Source of the DNA: JBLXBZ01 sp048265185
GTDB taxonomy: Bacteria; Pseudomonadota; Alphaproteobacteria; Rhizobiales; Stappiaceae
Direction: 5' to 3'
DNA: 64,000 nt
NCBI GenBank assembly: GCA_048265185.1
Contig: JBLXBZ010000001.1
Location: forward strand, 1 to 64,000
Position 1 is the first letter of the stretch. Each line of letters begins with the position of its first letter. The notes under the pieces were generated by a model. The model searched no databases. It was not told the DNA's origin and saw only the letters and a program-made list of their open reading frames with translations. Both the position numbers and the translations under genes were made by a program. Below, in pieces: positions 1-8,538 of the stretch.

Positions 1-446
1 TGAAAATTAAAATATAATAATATTTAATATTGTACGTTGATATTTGTGACATACTTTAAATTAAATGATTAAGAATATGAGTATAGCATGGTTTCTTAAG
101 TAGTTTTGTTTTTATTGCATTAATTGTATTTATTTTTGTTTTGTGTGCGGGTGATTGTGGGGTTGGGCGGATTTTTTGAGTGTTGTAAGAAAAACACACC
201 GAATTCAACATCGCACGACTTGGCTCGTTGGAAGTGCTTGTTCTGCTTGAAATGGGGGTGCGGCTCTGCGAGTTTCCTGTTGCGGGCAATCACGGGGTTG
301 CCACCCGATTACTGGTTTTTTCTGCCACCCAATTTTGGGAACACAGATTTGACGTAACGGGGTCGCGGGGAACGGGGTTCTGAACGGATGTCATTAATGG
401 CTCCATTCTACTTCGAAAACTTTGAGACTCTTTTGGAGGTCAGAAA
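1..446. other. gene-free AT-rich region upstream of the first porin
   Basis: No convincing gene is visible here. The first 130 bases are very AT-rich compared with the rest of the window, and short open frames on both strands look like chance. The region must carry the promoter and leader of the porin starting at 447, and a Shine-Dalgarno GGAGG lies at 435-439. I could not fix a -35/-10 pair with confidence; a TTGACG at 349-354 has no good -10 partner. Confidence 0.5.
299..334. repeat. 12-bp direct repeat in the porin promoter region
   Basis: TGCCACCCGATT (299-310) and TGCCACCCAATT (323-334) differ at one base and start 24 bp apart, a little over two helical turns. They lie about 110 bp before the porin start, where a regulator could bind. 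Their role is inference. Confidence 0.4.
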
Positions 447-1619
447 ATGAACATCAAGAGCATTCTGCTCGGCGCTGCTGCCGCCGCTGCTGCTGTAACT
501 GGCGCACAAGCCGCCGATCTTCCGGTTGCACCGGAGCCTGTAGATTACGTTCGCGTTTGCGACGCGTTCGGCACAGGCTTCTTCTACATTCCTGGCACAG
601 AAACATGCCTGCGTGTTCGTGGCCGTGTTCGTGCTGAATACCGTTTCAACGATTTCGGTTCGCGTCCTAACAACTGGACGAACCGGATGGCTAACGACAC
701 GTCCACACGTGCTCGTGGCTACGTATACCTGGACGCACGCACCAACACCGAATACGGTCTGGTTCGCGCTTACACGGAAATCTACGTAACTGCTGATTCT
801 GGTAACGGCTCTGGCAACATCAAGCTTGGCAAAGCATACGTTCAGTTCGGCAACTTCACAGTTGGTCGCGCCGGTTCGTTCTACGACTTCTACACAGGCA
901 ACACCTTCGGTAACCTGGGTCAGCAGTGGTCGGATAACGGCGACGCATGGGTTGCAGCTTACACAGCTGGCTTCGGTAACGGCATCTCCGCTACTCTGTC
1001 GGTTGAAGATGGTACGTTCCGTCAGCAGGGCCTTGTTTCTTCAACAGGCGTAGACGGCTATGCCGGTCACCGTATTCCTGACATTGTCGCCAACCTGCGT
1101 GTAGACCAGGGTTGGGGTTCTGCTCAGTTGATGGGTGCTATCCACGAAGTACGTTTCGCTGAAGCTGCTGCTTCTGGCCAAGTTGGCTGGGCAATCGGCG
1201 CTGGCGTAACTGTTAACCTGCCAATGCTCCTTCAGGGTGCAAACGTAACTTTGCAGGCTAACTATGCTGACGGCGCTCTGAAGTACGTTTCCGCTAACCT
1301 GCCTAGCGCAGCGTTCGACGGCGTATACAACGGCGTTAAAACCGACACTTCGACTGCATGGTCGGTTTCTGGTGGCTTCTACCTGCCTTGGACTGCAACA
1401 TGGTCCACAAGCCTTGACGCTTCTTACGCTGACGTTGACCAGAAGCTCACAGCTCCTGACTTCTCGCGTTGGGGCGTTGGCGCCAACCTCGTTTGGGAGC
1501 CAGTTTCTGGTCTCCAGATCGGTGGCGAAGTTGAATACCGTGACACGAACTTCTCTTCGAACCTCATCAGCGATTACGACGAAGCTATGATCACTTTCCG
1601 TGTTCAGCGCTCGTTCTAA
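447..1619 (+). CDS. outer-membrane porin (Rhizobiales Porin_2 family), highly expressed copy
   Basis: A 390-residue general diffusion porin of the Omp2b/RopA type that forms a beta-barrel in the outer membrane and admits small hydrophilic solutes. Residues 1-22 form a signal peptide (Lys4, alanine-rich core, AQA cleavage site). The mature N-terminus has the family signature of a paired-cysteine segment (YVRVCDAFGTGFFYIPG...TCLRVRG) followed by alternating beta strands with YVYLDARTNTEYG-like segments. It ends in Phe (VQRSF), the usual signal for the BAM complex. The ATG follows GGAGG by 7 bases. Codon choice is strongly biased (AAC, TTC, TAC, GGT/GGC, CTG, CGT), as in very highly expressed genes and unlike the paralogue at 2061. 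A strong terminator follows, so it is probably monocistronic. Confidence 0.95.
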   Translation: MNIKSILLGAAAAAAAVTGAQAADLPVAPEPVDYVRVCDAFGTGFFYIPGTETCLRVRGRVRAEYRFNDFGSRPNNWTNRMANDTSTRARGYVYLDARTNTEYGLVRAYTEIYVTADSGNGSGNIKLGKAYVQFGNFTVGRAGSFYDFYTGNTFGNLGQQWSDNGDAWVAAYTAGFGNGISATLSVEDGTFRQQGLVSSTGVDGYAGHRIPDIVANLRVDQGWGSAQLMGAIHEVRFAEAAASGQVGWAIGAGVTVNLPMLLQGANVTLQANYADGALKYVSANLPSAAFDGVYNGVKTDTSTAWSVSGGFYLPWTATWSTSLDASYADVDQKLTAPDFSRWGVGANLVWEPVSGLQIGGEVEYRDTNFSSNLISDYDEAMITFRVQRSF

Positions 1620-1675
1620 TCGATACGAGATCGATATTTCTGATCTAGGTCTTTCCTGACTTTCGATCAGTCAAA

Positions 1676-1720
1676 AGGCCCGGCAAGTCCAAATTGCCGG
1701 GCCTCCCCTTTTTAAAGGGG
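1676..1720 (+). terminator. rho-independent terminator of the first porin
   Basis: An 11-bp perfect GC-rich stem (1676-1686 with 1694-1704, 7-base loop) is followed by CCCCTTTTT, which itself pairs with AAAGGGG up to 1720. It lies 57 bases after the porin stop codon. Confidence 0.85.
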
Positions 1721-1739
1721 GTGTTTCACTGTTGATTTT

Positions 1740-1764
1740 AAATTTCGCCTTCGGGCGATTTTTT
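1740..1764 (+). terminator. second terminator with a UUCG tetraloop
   Basis: CGCC-TTCG-GGCG (1746-1757) forms a stable C(UUCG)G hairpin with extra A/T pairing on both sides and a run of six T. It backs up the terminator ending at 1720. Confidence 0.75.
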
Positions 1765-2017
1765 GTTTTAAATTTCATTATGCGCTAAGGCATTGCGTAA
1801 TATGATTTATTTTCAATTTGGCGTCCTTTTTTCGTGTCATCCGTGCAACACGTGGATTTGAAACCCTCTCTTCGATCTTGCATTTTCCCTTATTCGATTG
1901 CGCTTCTGGCGTTCGTACGTATTTTAGTCGTTGCGAGTTGCTCTCGTAACATTGCGTTGCGGACGTTTTGGACTTCCAACCCCAATCACGTCTTGAGCTA
2001 AATTACTTGCGGGGATT

Positions 2018-2034
2018 GAAGCTGTTACAGCTTC
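2018..2034 (+). promoter_or_regulatory. leader hairpin before the second porin
   Basis: GAAGCTG-TTA-CAGCTTC is a perfect 7-bp inverted repeat ending 26 bases before the ATG at 2061 and 14 bases before the Shine-Dalgarno. It would lie in the mRNA leader and may affect translation or mRNA stability; the role is inferred. Confidence 0.4.
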
Positions 2035-2060
2035 TTAATTGGCTGATTGGAGGTCAGGAA

Positions 2061-3308
2061 ATGACTTTAAGAAAAATATTTATTGCTTCTACATGTGTTT
2101 TTGTATCCAGCGTTAGCGCTCAATCTGCTGACGTGCCTCTTCCGGTTGCGCCTGAATCGGTTGACTATGTTCGGGTGTGCGACGCCTTCGGCACAGGTTT
2201 CTTTTATATTCCTGGGACTGAAACTTGCTTGCGTTTACGCGGCAGGGTGAGAGCGGAATACCGTTTGAATAATTTCGGCACGCCTACCAGTATACCGCAG
2301 GCTTATGGCGCGTTGCGTAATAATTGGTCGCATCGCGCTGAGGACGCGACGTCTTCCATGGCTCGCGGTTATGTCTATTTCGACGCTAGGACAAATACGG
2401 AATTTGGCCTTGTGCGAGCTTTCACTGAAATTAAGGTGACGGCAGAAAGTGACGACGCTGGCGACACATCTGTTTCTCTCGGTAAGGCGTACGTTCAATT
2501 TGGCGGTTTGACGGTTGGCCGGGCTGGATCTTTCTTTGATTTTTACACCGGCAATACGTTTGGCACTCTTGGGCAGCAGTGGTCAGATAATGGCGACTCC
2601 TGGGTGGCGGCATATACCGCAGGCTTCGGCAGTGGCGTTTCGGCGACCCTGTCAATTGAGGATGGCAGCTACCGTCGTCAGGGGCTGGAAGTTGCGGGTG
2701 CGGCAAACTATGCGGCTCCACGGTCGGTGAATTACGCTGGAAATCGCTGGCCTGATCTCGTGGGACAACTGCGTATAGATCAGGGCTGGGGTTCAGCGCA
2801 ATTGATGGGTGCATTGCATGAAGTTCGTTTTGCGGACGCTTCTGCAAGGGGCGTGATTGGCTGGGCGGTTGGCGCAGGCGCAACGCTGAATATGTCATCT
2901 ATACTTGAAGGCGCTAATTTGACGCTGCAAGGCGTATTTTCAGATGGCGCGCTGAAATACACATCGGTTAATCTTCCAAGTATCGCATATGACGCGGTGT
3001 ATAACCCGGCGAATGATAAAACCTATACGGGGCAGGCCTGGTCCTTATCAGGAGGGGCTTATTTACCGTGGACGAACACGGTTTCTACGAGCCTTGACGC
3101 TTCTTTTGTCAATGTTGACGAGAAAATTGGTTTCACTAAATATAGTCTTCAACGTTGGAATGTTGGAGGAAATTTGGTTTGGGAGCCGGTTACAGGTTTG
3201 CAGCTTGGCTCGGAGCTTGAGTATCGTTCGACGAATGTGAATAGGGAAGATCTGATCACGAGTTATGATGAAATGGTCGCAACTTTCCGTGTTCAACGCT
3301 CATTCTAA
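2061..3308 (+). CDS. outer-membrane porin (Porin_2 family), second copy
   Basis: A 415-residue paralogue of the porin at 447, with the same paired-cysteine N-terminal signature (YVRVCDAFGTGFFYIPG), the same strand motifs and a C-terminal VQRSF. The ATG at 2061 is preferred over an in-frame ATG at 1968 because it has GGAGG at 2049-2053 and opens a signal peptide (MTLRKIFIAS..., cleavage near residue 20). The ribosome-binding context GGAGGTCAG-AAATG is almost identical to that of the first copy, as expected for a tandem duplication. It differs by insertions in external loops and by ordinary codon use (AAT, TTT, TAT, GAT common), which suggests lower or conditional expression. The arrangement resembles omp2a/omp2b of Brucella, though here both copies point the same way. 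Confidence 0.93.
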   Translation: MTLRKIFIASTCVFVSSVSAQSADVPLPVAPESVDYVRVCDAFGTGFFYIPGTETCLRLRGRVRAEYRLNNFGTPTSIPQAYGALRNNWSHRAEDATSSMARGYVYFDARTNTEFGLVRAFTEIKVTAESDDAGDTSVSLGKAYVQFGGLTVGRAGSFFDFYTGNTFGTLGQQWSDNGDSWVAAYTAGFGSGVSATLSIEDGSYRRQGLEVAGAANYAAPRSVNYAGNRWPDLVGQLRIDQGWGSAQLMGALHEVRFADASARGVIGWAVGAGATLNMSSILEGANLTLQGVFSDGALKYTSVNLPSIAYDAVYNPANDKTYTGQAWSLSGGAYLPWTNTVSTSLDASFVNVDEKIGFTKYSLQRWNVGGNLVWEPVTGLQLGSELEYRSTNVNREDLITSYDEMVATFRVQRSF

Positions 3309-3345
3309 TATCAGGTTGTTAGATAGTTGAGTTGCATTCCATTTG

Positions 3346-3372
3346 GCCCGGCGGTTTCGCCGGGCTTTTTTT
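3346..3372 (+). terminator. terminator of the second porin
   Basis: GCCCGGCG (3346-3353), loop GTTT, CGCCGGGC (3358-3365), then seven T. A perfect 8-bp GC stem with a T tract, lying between the porin and the convergent hydrolase gene. Confidence 0.88.
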
Positions 3373-3397
3373 ATCTTTATGGTTTGGAATGGAAAAA

Positions 3398-4339
3398 CTA
3401 AGAAATTTTGACGCTTGAACCCTCGCAAAACGACAGGATTTTTTCGAGGATCTCGCGCTCCCACAGCATCGGCGTGTGCCCCTGACCTTGAGCTGTCAGC
3501 GCCGTCATGCCTGGGCGACGGCTGGTCATTTGATTCAAAATTGCGACGGTGAGAACGTCTGAGTTCTCCCCGCGAATCGTCATCAATGGAATCGCGTTGA
3601 TATTGTCGAAAACCTCCCATAGTTCTGGAAGGGGAACGCTGGGTTGAATGTCCTGCAACGTGTTGCGCAGGGCAGGATCGTAATTGAGGCGTAACTTGTC
3701 ACCATCCGTGCGGTATAATTGGCGTGTGAACCGCAGCCAGTCATCGTCGTCAAGGTTGGGGAATTGCGCTCGATTACGCTCTTTCAGGCGCGCGCTGGCG
3801 GTTTCCCAGCTATCCGCCTCCATCGAGACGCCGACACTGGCGGCGATCCGGCTGATTCCCTTGCTCTCTAGTTTGGGGCCAACGTCGTTGAGTATGACGG
3901 CGTTCACCCGCTGCGGCGCTATGTTTGCGAGCAGCATGGCGTGGAGCCCGCCGCGCGAAGAGCCGACGATGGAAAACGAATCCCAGCCAAGTTGGTCAAT
4001 TACGTGAAAAATATCTCGTGATTCGACCGATAGGTTATAATTTCTCCAATCGGCGTCAAAGTCTGACAAGCCGCGTCCGCGATAGTCCAGCGCGCAAACC
4101 CTGTGGCCCCGCACGGCGAAAAATTCGCCCATAGCGTTGAAGTCGAGAGAATTCCGGGTCAATCCAGGAAGGCAAAGAATGGGGGAGGCTATAGGTGGTT
4201 CTTTTTTCGGCTCCCAAAACCTGGCGCCTAAATGCAGTCCATCGCTGCTTTGGAAAAGCTGCGTTTTGTGAATGAACGCAAGTTGCTCACCAGCGTTTGC
4301 CGCGTCGCTATATGGAGTTTGGTTGAGTACGCTCGTCAT
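3398..4339 (-). CDS. alpha/beta-hydrolase fold protein
   Basis: About 313 residues of the alpha/beta-hydrolase fold. The nucleophile elbow is GSSRGG (Ser near residue 128), with an oxyanion region LCLPGLTRNS near residue 57, an acidic segment RGENSDVL and the catalytic His in GQGHTP near the C-terminus, so the triad is complete. No signal peptide or membrane segment is seen; it should be a cytoplasmic esterase or lipase-like enzyme. The substrate cannot be told from sequence. An upstream in-frame ATG at 4417 would add 26 residues without homology-like features or a ribosome-binding site; I prefer 4339. It is divergent from dapA and convergent with the second porin. Confidence 0.85.
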   Translation of the reverse strand: MTSVLNQTPYSDAANAGEQLAFIHKTQLFQSSDGLHLGARFWEPKKEPPIASPILCLPGLTRNSLDFNAMGEFFAVRGHRVCALDYRGRGLSDFDADWRNYNLSVESRDIFHVIDQLGWDSFSIVGSSRGGLHAMLLANIAPQRVNAVILNDVGPKLESKGISRIAASVGVSMEADSWETASARLKERNRAQFPNLDDDDWLRFTRQLYRTDGDKLRLNYDPALRNTLQDIQPSVPLPELWEVFDNINAIPLMTIRGENSDVLTVAILNQMTSRRPGMTALTAQGQGHTPMLWEREILEKILSFCEGSSVKIS

Positions 4340-4518
4340 GTTCGTCTCGCATAGATGTAAAGGCGCCGCTTCTATCCACCATAACGCGTTTTTCACGATA
4401 GATAACATATTTTCCATGGTAAGTAGTCGTTGCAGAACAGAAGAGCGCGCACTATTCTCCGGCGCTGAATGGCGGTTACGTCATCGTTTTGTTTTTGTCA
4501 TCCATAAGGAAGCTTGAA

Positions 4519-5400
4519 ATGTTTAAGGGATCGATCACCGCTCTCGTCACCCCGTTTCGGAATGGTGCGATCGATGAGAAATCGTTTCAGGAATTTGTGG
4601 ACTGGCAGATAAAACAGGGCTCCCATGGTCTTGTGCCGGTGGGTACGACTGGAGAAAGCCCGACTTTGACGCATACCGAGCACAAGCGTGTGATCGAGCT
4701 TTGCATTGAAGCGGCGGCTGGCAGGGTTCCAATTATGGCCGGCGCGGGATCGAATAATACAACCGAAGCGATCGATTTTTCACGTCACGCTGAAAAGGCG
4801 GGCGCCGATGGTTTGTTGATTGTCACGCCGTATTATAACAAACCCAATCAAGCGGGACTGAAGGCGCATTTCAAGGCGATTGATCAGGAAGTTGGTCTGC
4901 CGATCTTCATTTATAACATTCCCGGTCGTTCCGTGATCGACATGTCGTCGGAGACCATGGCGGAATTGTTTCAAACGTGTAAGAATATCAAGGGCGTCAA
5001 GGACGCCACCGCGAATATGGCGCGCGCAAGCCGGCAGCGGGAAGTCTGTGGTCCGGATTTCGTGCAGCTCTCAGGCGAAGACATCACCGCTCTTGGGTTT
5101 AACGCGCATGGGGGAACAGGCTGCATTTCCGTGTCAGCGAATGTCGCGCCGGCGCTTTGTTCGCAGTTTCAGGAGGCGTGTCTTGCAGGAGACTTCGCTA
5201 AAGCCCTTGAGATTCAGGACAAGCTTTCTCCGCTGCACGATGCGTTGTTCATTGAGCCGAATCCTCAAGGCGTCAAATATGCATTGTCGCTCTTGGGTCG
5301 TATGAGCAATGAATTGCGCTTGCCTTTAGTGCCGATCACCGAATCCACGCAGACCGCCATTCGCGCGGCGATGGAGCATGCGGGCCTATTGCCCGAGTAA
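4519..5400 (+). CDS. dapA: 4-hydroxy-tetrahydrodipicolinate synthase
   Basis: A 293-residue (beta/alpha)8 enzyme that condenses pyruvate with aspartate semialdehyde, the first committed step to diaminopimelate and lysine. Visible motifs are GTTGES (residues 42-47, pyruvate carboxylate and proton relay threonines), YYNKPNQ with the catalytic Tyr, YNIPGRS, and the Schiff-base Lys in GVKDAT. The length is exactly that of the family. The start MFKGSITALVTPF is canonical, with AAGGA at 4506-4510; an in-frame ATG at 4489 is rejected. Followed by smpB in the same direction, a common order in Hyphomicrobiales. Confidence 0.98.
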   Translation: MFKGSITALVTPFRNGAIDEKSFQEFVDWQIKQGSHGLVPVGTTGESPTLTHTEHKRVIELCIEAAAGRVPIMAGAGSNNTTEAIDFSRHAEKAGADGLLIVTPYYNKPNQAGLKAHFKAIDQEVGLPIFIYNIPGRSVIDMSSETMAELFQTCKNIKGVKDATANMARASRQREVCGPDFVQLSGEDITALGFNAHGGTGCISVSANVAPALCSQFQEACLAGDFAKALEIQDKLSPLHDALFIEPNPQGVKYALSLLGRMSNELRLPLVPITESTQTAIRAAMEHAGLLPE

Positions 5401-5502
5401 AGGCGATAAGTGGCCGCTGATTGGTGTGATCTTGAATTTCTTTAATTGGCGCAACATATTGAAGGTTGCGCCAATTTTCTAACGTGGGAAAAGGAAATCA
5501 TC

Positions 5503-5982
5503 ATGGCCGCTAAGGGCCGGGAGTCTTCTGGGCGCTCTATTGTCGCTGATAACCGGAAGGCGCGTTTCAATTTTGAAATCGAACAGACCTTTGAGGTCGG
5601 TATCGTGCTGCGCGGAACGGAAGTGAAGTCTTTGCGCGAAGGGCGGTCTAACATCGCTGAATCTTACGCCGCCGAAAAGGACGGGGAGATGTGGATCTAT
5701 AATGTCTATATCCCTGAATACCTGCAAGCTAATCGGTTCAACCACGAGCCTCGGCGTCCGCGTAAGATATTGATGCACAAAAGAGAAATTGGCAAAATGG
5801 CTATGGCCGTTCAAAAAGACGGAAAAACCATAGTTCCCTTGCGCCTTTATTTCAATGAAGATGGGCGAGCCAAGCTTGAGCTTGCTCTAGCGCGTGGTAA
5901 GAAGTTGCATGATAAGCGCGAGACTGAAAAGCGTCGGGATTGGCAACGAGAAAAGTCACGGCTGATGAAAAACGCTGGGTGA
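5503..5982 (+). CDS. smpB: SsrA-binding protein
   Basis: A 159-residue SmpB, the partner of tmRNA in trans-translation rescue of stalled ribosomes. The oligonucleotide-binding barrel is recognisable (ADNRKARFNFEIEQTFEVG, LRGTEVKSLREGRSNI, YIPEY), followed by the basic C-terminal tail (KLHDKRETEKRRDWQREKSR) that enters the mRNA channel. The ATG at 5503 has AAGGA at 5491-5495; an earlier ATG at 5446 would add 19 unconserved residues. A terminator follows at 6003. No tmRNA gene was recognised in this window. Confidence 0.97.
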   Translation: MAAKGRESSGRSIVADNRKARFNFEIEQTFEVGIVLRGTEVKSLREGRSNIAESYAAEKDGEMWIYNVYIPEYLQANRFNHEPRRPRKILMHKREIGKMAMAVQKDGKTIVPLRLYFNEDGRAKLELALARGKKLHDKRETEKRRDWQREKSRLMKNAG

Positions 5983-6002
5983 TCTTTCAAGCGCATATGT
6001 TT

Positions 6003-6039
6003 AGCCGCTCCAATATAACCGGAGCGGCTTTTTTATTTT
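6003..6039. terminator. bidirectional terminator between smpB and parC
   Basis: AGCCGCTCC (6003-6011) pairs with GGAGCGGCT (6021-6029) across a 9-base loop, followed by a long T-rich run on the plus strand. It lies between convergent genes. Confidence 0.85.
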
Positions 6040-6098
6040 TCCTGAAAAGGGACGCAAGGGGAGGGGCCTGACGAGCTGCGAGCCAGGCGACTCAGTTC

Positions 6099-8348
6099 CT
6101 ATAGCGAACGTTTCCCAAACCTGTTGTTGCGCGGAAAGCCTGTCGGAGGCAAGCGACCCGCTTGTCCGCGCTCGCCCATCCATTCGGTAAGCTCGCTGAC
6201 CGTGCGCGTGAACGTGCGTCCGGAGCCGTCAAGCCAGATAAGTCCTTCGGTTCCGTTGAAGACGACGGCGTCGGAAATTCCGCCGTCACGATATCGCTGT
6301 AAACGAACGCCTCGGCCGCGCGTCATTTCTGGGATTTGGCTCACGGGGAAGACTAGCAATTTACGGTTTGTGCCGATAATCGCTACATGGTCGCCATCGG
6401 CGGCGACGCAAAGACTCGCGCTATTGTCCGCGCCGACGTTCAGCACCTGTTTTCCTTTACGGGTGTTGGCGATTACGTCCGTTTCATTGACGATAAAGCC
6501 TCGGGCTTCTTTGCTCGCAACCAAAAGTTTACGTCCGGGTTTGTGGACGAACACATCAACCACGTCCTGACCTTCATCCATGTCCACCATTAGGCGCACG
6601 GGTTCGCCATGCCCGCGCCCGCCCGGAAGCCGGTCGGCGGAAATGGTGTAGATTCTTCCCCCTGTAGTGAAGACCAGCAATTTATCGGTGGTCTCCGCAT
6701 GAAATGAAATGCTCAGTTTGTCGCCTTGTTTGAACGGCAGGTTCGTGACGTCCTGTTGGTGCCCTTTCAAGGCGCGAATCCATCCCTTTTCCGAAAGGAT
6801 AACGGTGATGGGCTCGCGCTCAATCATCGCTTGTTGGATGTCGCCAAGATCGTGAGTTGGGGCGCTGGTGAGCTTGGTGCGCCTGCGGCCGAGCTCGGTT
6901 TCAGGCCCATATTGCTTGCCCAGTTCTCCAATTTCTTTGCTAACGCGGGTCCATAAACGCTGATCGGAGCCAAGTAACGTCACGAGGCTTTCGCGCTCCG
7001 CGCTTAATTTGTCATGCTCCTTGCGAATTTCCAGCTCTTCGAGCTTGCGCAATGAGCGCAGTCGCATGTTCAAAATCGCTTCGGCCTGGACATCGGTGAG
7101 TTTGAACGCGCGCCGCAACTCCGCTTTGGCGTCATCCTCTTCGCGAATGATGCGAATCACTTCATCTAAATTCAGATAAGCGATCAGATAGCCTTCGAGG
7201 ACTTCAAGGCGGTGTTCAATCTGTTCGAGACGATACTGAGATCGGCGCACCAGAACGTTTTTGCGGTGATCCAGCCATTCCTGCAACGCCTGCTTCAGCC
7301 CCATGACCATGGGAACTTTGCCGTGGGAGAGGACGTTCATGTTGAGAGAGAACCTGTTTTCAAGCTCGGTGAGCTTGAAGAGGGACTCCATCAACAAGGT
7401 CGAATCGACGTTTTTGTTGCGCGGAACCAGCACCAGTCGAATGTCTTCGGCGGATTCGTCGCGCACGTCCTCCAACAGCGGTAAACGGCGCGCTTGAAGT
7501 AATTCCGCGATTTTTTCAATCAACCGGGATTTTTGCACCTGATAAGGAATTTGCGTGACGACAATTTGCCAGGTTCCTCGGCCAAGGTCTTCCACCTCCC
7601 ATGTAGAGCGCACGCGAAAGCCACCGCGACCCGTTTCATAAGCCTCCAGAAGTCCGGCTTTATCCTCCACCATGCGGCCGCCTGTGGGAAAATCGGGGCC
7701 TTGGATGAATTGCAGCAGGTCACTTGTATCTGCGGTTGGATTTTTAATTAGATGCTGAGACGCGGCGCAGATCTCGGCCACATTGTGGGGGGGGATGGAC
7801 GTGGCCATGCCCACGGCGATGCCCGCCGCCCCATTGGCCAGAAGATTGGGGAATCCACCGGGAAGGACGATGGGCTCCTTGTCTTCGCCGTCATAGGTTT
7901 CGCGAAAATCAATGGCGTTTTCGTCGATGCCGTCAAGAATTCGCTTGGCGACATCGGTCATGCGCGATTCAGTGTAACGCATGGCTGCGGCGTTATCGCC
8001 GTCGATGTTGCCGAAGTTTCCCTGTCCGTCGATTAAAGGGTAGCGGACGGAAAAGTCCTGAGCAAGACGAACGAGCGCGTCATAGATCGCCTGATCGCCA
8101 TGTGGGTGGTATTTACCCATTACGTCGCCGACGATGCGGGCGCATTTTTTAAAGCTGGCGCCGGGATCCAGCTTTAAAAGCCGCATTGCGTAGAGCAAGC
8201 GCCTATGCACTGGTTTCATGCCGTCGCGAACGTCAGGCAACGCCCGGTGCATGATCGTCGACAAAGCATAGGACAGGTAGCGCTCTTCCAGCGCTTCACG
8301 CAGATTGACCGGCTCGACGCCGTTTGGCGGAATAAGTTCGTTTCCCAT
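6099..8348 (-). CDS. parC: DNA topoisomerase IV subunit A
   Basis: A 749-residue type IIA topoisomerase subunit that cuts and rejoins DNA during decatenation together with ParE. The winged-helix/tower part starts with LREALEERYLSYALSTIM, the active Tyr is about residue 125 (AAMRYTESRM), and a degenerate beta-propeller makes up the C-terminal third. The length fits ParC rather than GyrA (usually near 900 in this group). In the quinolone region HPHGDQAIYD a Gln stands where E. coli ParC has Ser80. It lies downstream of recO in the same direction, the usual order in the group. Confidence 0.95.
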   Translation of the reverse strand: MGNELIPPNGVEPVNLREALEERYLSYALSTIMHRALPDVRDGMKPVHRRLLYAMRLLKLDPGASFKKCARIVGDVMGKYHPHGDQAIYDALVRLAQDFSVRYPLIDGQGNFGNIDGDNAAAMRYTESRMTDVAKRILDGIDENAIDFRETYDGEDKEPIVLPGGFPNLLANGAAGIAVGMATSIPPHNVAEICAASQHLIKNPTADTSDLLQFIQGPDFPTGGRMVEDKAGLLEAYETGRGGFRVRSTWEVEDLGRGTWQIVVTQIPYQVQKSRLIEKIAELLQARRLPLLEDVRDESAEDIRLVLVPRNKNVDSTLLMESLFKLTELENRFSLNMNVLSHGKVPMVMGLKQALQEWLDHRKNVLVRRSQYRLEQIEHRLEVLEGYLIAYLNLDEVIRIIREEDDAKAELRRAFKLTDVQAEAILNMRLRSLRKLEELEIRKEHDKLSAERESLVTLLGSDQRLWTRVSKEIGELGKQYGPETELGRRRTKLTSAPTHDLGDIQQAMIEREPITVILSEKGWIRALKGHQQDVTNLPFKQGDKLSISFHAETTDKLLVFTTGGRIYTISADRLPGGRGHGEPVRLMVDMDEGQDVVDVFVHKPGRKLLVASKEARGFIVNETDVIANTRKGKQVLNVGADNSASLCVAADGDHVAIIGTNRKLLVFPVSQIPEMTRGRGVRLQRYRDGGISDAVVFNGTEGLIWLDGSGRTFTRTVSELTEWMGERGQAGRLPPTGFPRNNRFGKRSL

Positions 8349-8538
8349 ACGTTCTGGCTACAGCGTCTTTCGATTACACGCAATCAGGCATTCGCAAAAT
8401 CCCTCTATTTTCATGACAGCCGGGCCGGTTTTGAGATCGCCGCCTTGAATTGTCATGCATTTGGGGGGAATTTGTTCAAAACCCGACTGTTTTTATTTGG
8501 CTCATAGCCATTAGTGTAGCGCGTGCTGGCTTCTATGG

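Noticed and set aside
124..357. 77-codon open frame in the upstream region of the first porin
   Set aside because: No ribosome-binding site, cysteine- and aromatic-rich odd composition, and an overlapping frame on the other strand; looks like chance.
1968..2060. Upstream in-frame extension of the second porin
   Set aside because: It would place 31 residues before the signal peptide and has no Shine-Dalgarno; the ATG at 2061 has GGAGG.
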